This document shows, one piece after another, positions 1 to 5,500 of a stretch of DNA of 6,983 nt. The DNA comes from Pyrinomonadaceae bacterium (GTDB lineage Bacteria > Acidobacteriota > Blastocatellia > Pyrinomonadales > Pyrinomonadaceae). The notes beneath the pieces are model-generated. The model saw nothing but the letters and a program-made list of their open reading frames with translations. It was not told the origin of the DNA and did not search any database. Every line of letters begins with the position of its first letter. Position 1 is the first letter of the stretch. The translations under genes were made by a program, and so were the position numbers. The stretch is from contig JACCTF010000340.1 of NCBI GenBank assembly GCA_013812565.1, positions 1-6,983 on the forward strand. The letters run 5' to 3'.

Positions 1-559
1 GTATATCGAGCGCCGCCTGGACAATTCTTTGCGGATCACTCAAGCGTCCGGGGCCAAACGTGCCGCATGCCATCTCGCCCGCATCTGGTTCGATGATGTG
101 CACGCCGTCCATGCGCAATTGGTCAACATTGCGCACCGTCGCCGGGTGCTGCCACATCGCGGTGTTCATCGCCGGAGCAATGAGCACCGGCGCGGTTGAA
201 GCGAGATAAGTTGAAGAGAGAAAGTCGTCGGCAATGCCGTTGGCAAATTTAGCGATAATGTCGGCGGTTGCAGGCGCGATAACAAATAGGTCAACGGTCT
301 GCGAGAAGGTTATGTGAGCGATTGGGTCAGGATTGTCAATCGCGTAGTCGTCAACCACAACGTGCTGGCCGGTGAGCGCGCGAAAGGTGAGCGGCTTGAT
401 GAATTCGCAAGCGCGCATGGTCATCGCCACGCGCACCGTACAACCCGCTTGTTGGAGGCCGCGTAAAACTTCCGCCGCTTTGTAGGCCGCAATGCCGCCC
501 GAGACGCCGAGCGCCACTCGCTTGCCCGCCGTCGGCGGCTTCTTCGCATCCTCTGTCAT
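1..559 (-). CDS. coaBC: CoaBC N-terminal part: phosphopantothenoylcysteine decarboxylase domain (partial)
   Basis: Reading in from an ATG at 559, 186 codons stay open to the window edge, so the C-terminal part is missing. What is present is the FMN-dependent CoaC domain, which decarboxylates 4'-phosphopantothenoylcysteine to 4'-phosphopantetheine in coenzyme A synthesis in the cytoplasm. Visible signatures: the flavin-binding start GVSGGIAAYKAAE (residues 18-30), the catalytic-type His82 in DPIAHITFS, the APATAD and KFANGIADD stretch (95-112), the PAMNTAMW motif (129-136), and the substrate-clamp cysteine Cys165 in GEMACGTFGPGRL. Bifunctional CoaBC proteins are about 400 residues long, so the CoaB ligase half should lie to the left of the window. 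A monofunctional flavoprotein cannot be fully excluded. The start is supported by AGGA, seven bases before the ATG. The gene is divergent from the rest of the window; no rpoZ or gmk, frequent coaBC neighbours in bacteria, lies upstream. Confidence 0.93.
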   Translation of the reverse strand, partial: MTEDAKKPPTAGKRVALGVSGGIAAYKAAEVLRGLQQAGCTVRVAMTMRACEFIKPLTFRALTGQHVVVDDYAIDNPDPIAHITFSQTVDLFVIAPATADIIAKFANGIADDFLSSTYLASTAPVLIAPAMNTAMWQHPATVRNVDQLRMDGVHIIEPDAGEMACGTFGPGRLSDPQRIVQAALDI

Positions 560-670
560 CAAGGCATCCTGTGTTCGATCTGCTTGGGGGCGGTTCGATG
601 AAAATGTAACATCGCTCGTACAGGCCATGCAATCCGACCCTCGTTTGCCTGTCAGATAATACCCGGCTCA

Positions 671-760
671 AGAGTGCGGAGTGCGGTGTGCGAAGTGTGA
701 GTCGATAAGGCTCGGTCGCGGTCTCCCTTTAACTTCGAACCTCGTACTCTGTACTGTTAC
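671..760 (+). repeat. Palindromic intergenic element, copy 1
   Basis: Arms at 671-695 and 733-757 pair as 25-nt inverted repeats: 18 Watson-Crick pairs, four G.U pairs if read as plus-strand RNA, and three mismatches, around a 37-nt loop. The right half matches copy 2 (3831-3928) in the same orientation: 722-740 and 3883-3901 share 17 of 19 bases, and both copies end in ACTGTTAC. The family is not one I can name. It resembles dispersed REP-type palindromes in layout. Confidence 0.65.
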
Positions 761-770
761 CGCTTGGCGC

Positions 771-804
771 TTGACAGGTGACAGTTCCGAGCTTGTGGTA
801 AACT
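771..804 (+). promoter_or_regulatory. Candidate promoter for gene 1
   Basis: A perfect TTGACA (771-776) is followed by an extended -10-like TGGTAAACT (796-804). The TTGACA-to-TAAACT spacing is 22 bases, too long for a standard sigma-70 promoter. GTGACA at 778-783 would give 15 bases, slightly short. TGACAG occurs twice, at 772-777 and 779-784. The position about 60 bases ahead of the gene fits, but the geometry is poor, so this is tentative. Confidence 0.3.
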
Positions 805-861
805 CTTGCGCACTAGCTGAGAATTAAGAGCGTCAGACGCGGCTTGCCGAGGTTTCAAAGA

Positions 862-1443
862 GTGTTGAAACTCCTACGTGTCTTTCAGTGTTCCATCCAA
901 ATTTGCTTGCTGGCTGTAGTTTTCGGCGTGACGTTTGTGTGCGGCGCGGTGGGCCAGCGCGTGCAGACGAAACAGGAGCGAGAGTTTGGCCCGGTGGTAC
1001 GCACCTACCTCGGCTACCTGCGCGCTGAGCAGGAGGTAGTTGATGACCGCGCGAGCCGCCGTGAAATCAGTCCAAGTTATTACCGTCGTAACTCAAATCG
1101 CATACGAGCGTTGCGCCGCACAGCGATACGGATCGCGCGTGAAAGCCGAGACGACTACCTGCCGGAGTTGGAAGCCGTAACGCGCGATGAGTTCGATAAT
1201 CTGTTTGAATCGCCACCATCAATAGAAAGCCTTCAAGTCGGCCAAGTGCTCAATAACGCCTACAAATTTTTGAACCTGGTTCGCTCTGGTGAAACGTTCT
1301 ATGTGTTTACACGACTGAACCCAGACGAACAAGCCGAGTTAATAAATAAGAAAGACGCTGCCGGGACGAACGCTGTAAAGCCTTCGACTGCTACTGCGCA
1401 GCCGCGTGACGCGGTTCGCCCGCGCAAAACGCAGGTTCCATGA
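862..1443 (+). CDS. Exported protein of unknown function (gene 1)
   Basis: I do not recognise this 193-residue protein. The N-terminus looks like a Sec signal peptide: short basic start (Lys3, Arg6), hydrophobic core about 12-27, and a possible signal peptidase I site after Ala29-Val30-Gly31. A cysteine at 27 lacks a proper lipobox. The mature part is strongly charged and probably mostly helical, rich in Arg and Glu. It has a distinctive central stretch around VLNNAYKFLNLVRSGETFY and a Pro/Thr/Arg-rich, likely disordered tail over the last 25 or so residues. No enzyme motif is visible. I chose GTG at 862 because GAGGT lies eight bases upstream; a TTG at 844 in the same frame would add six residues but has no close ribosome site. 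Its stop overlaps the next start (ATGA at 1440-1443), so the two are probably translated together. Role unknown; likely periplasmic or envelope-associated by inference. Confidence 0.72.
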   Translation: MLKLLRVFQCSIQICLLAVVFGVTFVCGAVGQRVQTKQEREFGPVVRTYLGYLRAEQEVVDDRASRREISPSYYRRNSNRIRALRRTAIRIARESRDDYLPELEAVTRDEFDNLFESPPSIESLQVGQVLNNAYKFLNLVRSGETFYVFTRLNPDEQAELINKKDAAGTNAVKPSTATAQPRDAVRPRKTQVP

Positions 1444-1823
1444 AGGCTTCGAGCAGTACACCGCTAAAATTTACAATGCAACAGCCAACACTGTTTGGAG
1501 AGAGAGGCGTTGACGGTATTGATGACGAGCGCGTCGTGCTGTATGCGCTTGGCGATTTCCAAGCGCGCGGCAAAGTTTTGATCGAACGCGAGCTGCCGCT
1601 GGACCGCTTGCGCGGGGCACTCAAGCGCGCTGTCGAAGTCTTTGCCGTTGAGGATTTAGACGATGAACGAGCCGTCGCGACGCTTAGTCGGCTTGGTGCG
1701 CAAGTACGTCGCGTACCTACCTTCGTCGCCAAGCATCCGTTTCGCGTGACAGTGCTGGCACCACTGGCGGAGCAAGCGCGCCAGTTCTATGAAAATGTAA
1801 CGACGCAGATCAAACGGCAGTAA
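1440..1823 (+). CDS. Hypothetical 127-residue protein (gene 2)
   Basis: Not recognised. The start ATG overlaps the stop of the exported-protein gene by four bases (ATGA), with AGGT just upstream, which points to translational coupling and so to a shared transcript. No signal peptide or membrane segment is visible, so it should be cytoplasmic. The body (about 28-118) alternates charged helices and short strands: DDERVVLYALGDFQARGKVL, then an amphipathic helix with LDRLRGALKRAVEVF, then a second helix from DDERAVATLSRLG, then VPTFVAKHPFRVTVL. This would suit a small alpha/beta domain. An internal ATG at 1476 could be used instead but has no ribosome site. Antisense frames over this gene (1391-1732, 1656-1943) look like shadows. 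After its stop, 165 bases of non-coding DNA separate it from crtE. Base composition matches its neighbours, so there is no sign of recent transfer. Confidence 0.65.
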   Translation: MKASSSTPLKFTMQQPTLFGERGVDGIDDERVVLYALGDFQARGKVLIERELPLDRLRGALKRAVEVFAVEDLDDERAVATLSRLGAQVRRVPTFVAKHPFRVTVLAPLAEQARQFYENVTTQIKRQ

Positions 1824-1988
1824 ACCGTCGCGGCAAATGGTGATTGAATGAGTGGCAGTACGTTGTGCAACTTTACCTCTAACAGAATAAAGTGACCTCC
1901 ATGCGGCAAAATTGTAAAGACGATTGTATAGTTTGAGCGTCACCTGTAAATCACAGTTACAAGAAGACTAAAATTTTGGTGAACAGCT

Positions 1989-2903
1989 TTGAGAACCAGC
2001 GCTCAGCTAATACAAAGCGGTGAAAACTGCGGGTTGTGGATGTACGTTGCCGAGGCGCGTCCGGATATTGAGCGGGCGTTGTTGCATCACATACCGACTG
2101 CCCCGGCACGCGTGGACCAGCGATTCAACGAAGCTTTACGTTATGCGCTGTTTCCCGGCGGCAAGCGTCTGCGTCCCGTGATGACAATGCTCGGTGCCGA
2201 AGCCGTCGGCGGTTGTCGGCAGAGTGTTCTGTCAGCCGCCGCTTCGGTGGAGTTTGTTCACACCAGTTCACTGATATTTGACGATCTGCCGTGCATGGAT
2301 GACGCGAGCGAAAGACGCGGACGCGCTGCGTTGCACCTGCGTTACGGGCAGGGCCTTGCGGTGTTGGTCGCGCTGGCGTTGATGAATACTTCGTATGGTT
2401 TGGTTTTCGACGGAGGCAGTGATCAGAAAGGGAACGAAGGTCATGCGATCCGCGCGCACCGCGAACTTGTCGAGTGTATCGGGGAGCGCGGCATGGTCGC
2501 CGGGCAGGCGGTTGACTTAAGCGTAGGTAGTGACGACAAATCAAACTTCTTTGGAACCGTGCGTAATCTTAAAACATCCGCGTTGATGCGGCTCTCTGTG
2601 TGCCTCGGTGCGATTTTGTCCGGCGCAAACAAGCGTCAACTCGTTGCGCTTTCCCGCTATGCCGCCTTTGTCGGCGATGCTTATCAAATCAGCGACGATG
2701 TGCTCGATGTCGAAGAAGATGCGGCGTCCTCCGCATCTGGAGCGACCGTTGCCATCGTGTACGGCATCGCAGACGCAAAGAAACAAGCCGCCGCGCTGAT
2801 CACGCAAGCAAAGAACGCGCTGACAACCGAGTTCGGCTTTGAGAGTCAACCCGTCAACCTGCTCTGCGAGATGGCCGATTACATTGTTGAGCGCGCGGCT
2901 TGA
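1989..2903 (+). CDS. crtE: Geranylgeranyl diphosphate synthase (polyprenyl synthetase family, CrtE-like)
   Basis: A 304-residue trans-prenyltransferase that adds isopentenyl diphosphate to an allylic diphosphate. Visible motifs in order: GGKRLRP (57-63), first aspartate-rich motif DDLPCMDD (98-105) followed by ERRGR, GMVAGQAVDL (168-177), Lys195-Thr196, and second aspartate-rich motif DDVLD (236-240). DDLPCMDD and the VALALMN stretch (127-133), without the Asp of the usual GDALL, resemble proteobacterial CrtE rather than IspA. The small Ser94, five residues before the first motif where IspA has an aromatic, favours a C20 or longer product. Odd: the segment after DDVLD is shortened, and the conserved Gly-Lys-Thr/Ser becomes Gly251-Ala252-Thr253, losing a lysine expected to contact diphosphate. 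TTG at 1989 is chosen because GGTGA lies six bases upstream; ATG at 2040 (287 residues) is also family-typical. The stop nearly overlaps the crtB-like start, supporting one transcript. Confidence 0.85.
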   Translation: MRTSAQLIQSGENCGLWMYVAEARPDIERALLHHIPTAPARVDQRFNEALRYALFPGGKRLRPVMTMLGAEAVGGCRQSVLSAAASVEFVHTSSLIFDDLPCMDDASERRGRAALHLRYGQGLAVLVALALMNTSYGLVFDGGSDQKGNEGHAIRAHRELVECIGERGMVAGQAVDLSVGSDDKSNFFGTVRNLKTSALMRLSVCLGAILSGANKRQLVALSRYAAFVGDAYQISDDVLDVEEDAASSASGATVAIVYGIADAKKQAAALITQAKNALTTEFGFESQPVNLLCEMADYIVERAA

Positions 2904-2908
2904 GAGTC

Positions 2909-3817
2909 ATGCCTAGCCCTGCCAATCATACCTTGCCGGGAAGTGTGGCGCGTTCAGAAGCGATTGAGCGCGCATACCAATACTGTCAACAAACAACGCG
3001 GACGCACGCCAAGAGTTTCTACTTCAGCGCACGATTCTTGCCTCCGGTGAAGCGACAGGCGATTTATGCCGTCTATGCTTTGTGCCGACATGTGGATGAT
3101 GCGGTTGACGAAGCCGAGGTCCATAGCGAAGCGGAAGCACGCGTCGCCGTCGAATGGTGGCAAGCGGAACTCAACGCGGTTTACAGGGGCGAGGCAGCCC
3201 GTTCGCCGGTACTAATCGCATGGCGCGACATGCTGACTCGCTATCCGATTAAGGAAGAGTTGCCGCTGGAACTGATGCGCGGCGTGTTGATGGACACATA
3301 CACAAAGCGGTACGAGACATGGGATGAGCTGCGTGTGTACTGCTATCGCGTCGCGTCAGTGGTGGGGTTAATGTCGTCGGAGATCTTTGGATATAGCAAA
3401 CCGGAAACGCTTCACTACGCCGAGGCCCTCGGTTTGGCGATGCAACTAACCAACATCCTGCGCGATTTGCGTGAAGATGCCCAGATGGGACGCGTCTATC
3501 TTCCGCGAGAAGACATGGAACACTTCGGCTATACGGAAGCGCAGTTACTGCGCGGCGAGGTGAATCAATCGTTTTATACGTTGATGCGATTCGAGATAGA
3601 ACGAGCGCGCGCCCTCTATCGCGAAGCGGAGCAGGGAATCCCTCTGCTCGACCGCGAAGTCCGATTCACGGTGCTGCTCGCGGCCAGACTCTACGAGCGC
3701 ATTCTCGACCAAATTGAAACAGCACGTTTCGATGTCTTCACCAGTCGCGCACGCCTCTCATTTACAGGAAAACTCTGCGCCGCCCCCGGCGTATGGCGTG
3801 AAGCGCGTCGCCTCTAA
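2909..3817 (+). CDS. crtB: Phytoene/squalene synthase family enzyme (CrtB-like)
   Basis: A 302-residue head-to-head prenyl synthase of the usual family length. The first Asp motif is DDAVD (63-67) inside YALCRHVDDAVDE, preceded by the SFYFSARFLPP stretch. YCYRVASVVGLMSSEIFGY spans about 144-162. The second Asp motif is in NILRDLREDAQMGRVYLP, with Asp186 and Asp190. Together these bind the magnesium and diphosphates of two prenyl diphosphates. Because it directly follows a GGPP synthase gene, the likeliest reaction is two GGPP to phytoene, the first carotenoid step. Presqualene diphosphate synthase (HpnD) has very similar motifs and cannot be ruled out from sequence alone; no hpnC, hpnE or crtI lies nearby. 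I chose ATG at 2909, five bases after the crtE stop; an in-frame TTG at 2900 would overlap that stop as TTGA. Neither has a strong ribosome site, so translation probably depends on coupling to crtE. Confidence 0.82.
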   Translation: MPSPANHTLPGSVARSEAIERAYQYCQQTTRTHAKSFYFSARFLPPVKRQAIYAVYALCRHVDDAVDEAEVHSEAEARVAVEWWQAELNAVYRGEAARSPVLIAWRDMLTRYPIKEELPLELMRGVLMDTYTKRYETWDELRVYCYRVASVVGLMSSEIFGYSKPETLHYAEALGLAMQLTNILRDLREDAQMGRVYLPREDMEHFGYTEAQLLRGEVNQSFYTLMRFEIERARALYREAEQGIPLLDREVRFTVLLAARLYERILDQIETARFDVFTSRARLSFTGKLCAAPGVWREARRL

Positions 3818-3830
3818 ACGCAGGCTTAAT

Positions 3831-3928
3831 GAGTAAGAAGTGCGGAGTTCGAAGTACGGAGTTGCCAGTCGCTCCCGCCCGATCTTCCTTTAGCTTCGAA
3901 CTCCGCACTTCTTACTCCGCACTGTTAC
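3831..3928 (+). repeat. Palindromic intergenic element, copy 2, directly after crtB
   Basis: Arms 3831-3854 and 3894-3917 are a perfect 24-nt inverted repeat (core GTGCGGAGTTCGAAG) around a 39-nt loop, 13 bases after the crtB stop. It is related to copy 1 at 671-760 in the same orientation. The long stem would fold in RNA and could protect or end the crtEB transcript, but no run of U follows, so it is not a standard intrinsic terminator. It lies between the crtB stop and the asparaginase promoter region. Confidence 0.75.
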
Positions 3929-3944
3929 GCTGATGGAAGAATCG

Positions 3945-3974
3945 TTGCCGATACCGGAAACCATCTGTTAGCAT
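3945..3974 (+). promoter_or_regulatory. Candidate promoter for the asparaginase gene
   Basis: TTGCCG (3945-3950), an 18-base spacer and TAGCAT (3969-3974) preceded by TGT form a weak sigma-70-like promoter with an extended -10. Each hexamer matches four of six consensus bases. It lies 75 bases before the start codon and after the palindromic element, which fits separate transcription of the downstream gene. Tentative. Confidence 0.3.
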
Positions 3975-4049
3975 AAACCCGTCATCCGCTTCGCACAGTC
4001 TTTTGAGAGTCCAGCCAATCACACATCAACGCTGAAAGCATCACTGCCA

Positions 4050-5297
4050 ATGAGCACAAACCACAGCCGTCGAAAATTCGTTGCGCGCACTGCCGCCGGC
4101 ATCAGCGCAGGCATGAGTGCCGCTGCGCTCGGTGCAGATCTCTCCGCAAGCACTTTTGCCGCGGAGCCTCAACAATCCCAGAACGCACGCTCTGACTCGG
4201 CAGCACGCCGCGCCCGGCCGCCGCTTGCCGTGTCGAGCGCAAACGGCGTCGCCGCAGTCGCTAAAGCCCTCGAAGTGATGCGTGGCGGCGGTGACACGCT
4301 TGATGCTGTGCTGGCTGGTGTTGAAATTGTTGAACTTGATCCGAAGGATAATTCTGTCGGCTACGGCGGACTGCCAAACGAGCAGGGCGTCGTCGAACTT
4401 GATGCCAGCGTGATGCACGGCCCGACCCGGCGGGGTGGCGCGGTCGCCGCTCTGCGCGGAGTGCGGACGCCGTCCAAAGTCGCAAAGGTTGTTCTGGAGC
4501 GCACCGATCACCTCTTGATTGTCGGACAAGGGGCGCGCGAGTTCGCTACGGCGCACGGTTTTGAGGATGTTAATCTGCTCACGGAAGAGTCGCGCATCGC
4601 CTGGCTGCGGTGGAAGGAAGGGTTATCGGAAACCGACAAGTGGGGACCAACTCCTTACATGCCCGCGCCAGCATCGCCCGCCGGTCAAAGGAAAATAGCC
4701 GGGGAACGATCACGACCTGGTGGAAGCGCAATGCTCGCCGAAAGATATGCCGGAGGCGACGCAAAACGGCGTGACGAGTTGCTCCGTTGGGCCGACGAAG
4801 TGGCAAGGCGACCGCCGACCGGCACAATCAACTGTTTGGCGCTTGATGCCTCCTTTGACATCAGCGGCGTTACGACCACTAGCGGACTGGCTTGGAAGAT
4901 TCCAGGGCGTGTTGGTGATTCGCCTCTAATAGGTTGCGGATTGTACGTTGATAACGATACGGGGGCGGCTGGTTCCACCGGACGCGGCGAAGAAGTGATC
5001 TACATCAACGGCGCGCGTTCCGTCGTCGAATATATGCGGCGTGGCGCATCACCCGAGCAGGCATGTCTCGACGCTTTGAAGTTGATTGCCGCGCGTTATG
5101 GCAACGATCCCGAAAAGCTGCGGGACATAGATGTCAACTTTTATGCTTTGAATAAGCGTGGCGAGTATGCCGGAGCCGCCATTTGGAGTCACACCATCAG
5201 TAGCCAAGGCGAGCGGCACCGAAGGCAATTTGCGGTTGGCGATGGAACCGGCAGTCGCCTAGTCGAAAGTGTCTATCTTTTCGAGCGACGCAGATAA
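4050..5297 (+). CDS. Tat-exported asparaginase-2 / N4-(beta-N-acetylglucosaminyl)-L-asparaginase family hydrolase
   Basis: A 415-residue N-terminal-nucleophile hydrolase of the asparaginase-2 / glycosylasparaginase family (peptidase family T2). These precursors cut themselves to expose a threonine, which then hydrolyses asparagine-type amides such as the GlcNAc-Asn link. A twin-arginine signal is clear: SRRKFVA (6-12), then an Ala/Gly-rich hydrophobic stretch with cleavage near 37-38, so the folded enzyme should reach the periplasm or exterior. The predicted autocleavage site is Gly258-Thr259 in GTINCLALD, giving a mature alpha chain (about 38-258) and beta chain (259-415). Substrate-pocket signatures follow: TTTSGLAWKIPGRVGDSP with Arg287 and Asp290, GLYVDND, and STGRGEE (309-315). 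The Gly-Thr site with Asn-Cys after Ile differs from the common His-Asp-Thr-Ile-Gly form, so the exact substrate is uncertain. No strong ribosome site precedes the ATG, but later starts would destroy the Tat signal. It probably forms a single-gene unit. Confidence 0.88.
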   Translation: MSTNHSRRKFVARTAAGISAGMSAAALGADLSASTFAAEPQQSQNARSDSAARRARPPLAVSSANGVAAVAKALEVMRGGGDTLDAVLAGVEIVELDPKDNSVGYGGLPNEQGVVELDASVMHGPTRRGGAVAALRGVRTPSKVAKVVLERTDHLLIVGQGAREFATAHGFEDVNLLTEESRIAWLRWKEGLSETDKWGPTPYMPAPASPAGQRKIAGERSRPGGSAMLAERYAGGDAKRRDELLRWADEVARRPPTGTINCLALDASFDISGVTTTSGLAWKIPGRVGDSPLIGCGLYVDNDTGAAGSTGRGEEVIYINGARSVVEYMRRGASPEQACLDALKLIAARYGNDPEKLRDIDVNFYALNKRGEYAGAAIWSHTISSQGERHRRQFAVGDGTGSRLVESVYLFERRR

Positions 5298-5317
5298 AAA
5301 ACTTGTGCTGGCGCAGG

Positions 5318-5339
5318 TCTAACTAGAAGCGGAGTTAGA
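5318..5339 (+). terminator. Short hairpin after the asparaginase gene
   Basis: TCTAACT (5318-5324) and AGTTAGA (5333-5339) form a perfect 7-bp stem with an 8-base loop, 20 bases after the stop codon. The stem is AT-rich and no T run follows, so it is at best a weak terminator. I list it because it is the only hairpin between the gene and the insertion sequence. Confidence 0.25.
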
Positions 5340-5375
5340 AAGCCACGAAAAAGGTCGGCAAGTTGCTGATTTCAT

Positions 5376-5397
5376 GTAATCCCTCAGTTACTGGGGG
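5376..5397 (+). repeat. Left terminal inverted repeat of the IS66-family element
   Basis: It starts GTAATCCCTCAGTTACTG and ends in five G. It matches the complement of the right end except for two bases (CC against GG at positions 7-8 of the repeat). This is the end distal to the transposase start. Confidence 0.9.
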
Positions 5398-5500
5398 ACA
5401 GACTAAGCCGTAGCCGCAGCAAAGCTTTCGAAGCGATCAACTTTCGTCAGTCTAAATCATTGTTTGCCAGCAGTCGTGCACTTCTCTGTGCCCCTCAACT

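Larger units (their letters stand above)
560..861. other. Divergent intergenic region between coaBC and gene 1
   Basis: About 300 bases with no convincing gene on either strand. It holds the upstream region of coaBC (minus strand) with a TATTAT hexamer at 661-656 that could be a -10 box but has no clear -35. It also holds a palindromic element (671-760) and a TTGACA (771-776) with TGGTAAACT further down (796-804) as promoter candidates for the plus strand. The minus-strand frame open through 351-671 is only coaBC read out of frame. Confidence 0.6.

Noticed and set aside
351..671. Minus-strand 106-codon open frame overlapping the coaBC start
   Set aside because: It is coaBC and its upstream region read in another frame. 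It contains no family motif, while the coaBC frame matches a well-conserved protein throughout.
1522..1673. Repeated DDER motif in gene 2 (residues 28-31 and 74-77) as an internal domain duplication
   Set aside because: Similarity does not extend beyond a few residues on either side, so chance is the simpler explanation.
1904..1932. TATAGT at 1927-1932 as a promoter for crtE
   Set aside because: A fair -10 match, but no -35-like hexamer lies 16-18 bases upstream (CGGCAA and nearby), so it is not listed as a feature.
1391..1943. Two overlapping minus-strand frames (1391-1732 and 1656-1943)
   Set aside because: Ser/Arg-rich or composition-biased products antisense to gene 2, with no ribosome site or recognisable domain. 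The plus-strand frame has an ATGA coupling signal.
2125..2849. Several antisense and out-of-frame open frames inside crtE
   Set aside because: The crtE frame carries all the ordered prenyl synthase motifs, and the other frames are Arg/Cys-rich shadows.
4041..4556. 171-codon minus-strand open frame antisense to the asparaginase gene
   Set aside because: Long antisense frames are common opposite GC-rich genes. The plus frame has a Tat signal and clear family motifs, and the antisense product has Cys/Arg-rich composition and no motif.
5376..5500. Possible small gene or terminator in the non-coding left end of the IS
   Set aside because: Only a 4-bp GCAC/GTGC stem and a near-palindrome GCTTTCGAAGC are visible, and no open frame with a ribosome site is present. 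It is the normal subterminal region of the element.
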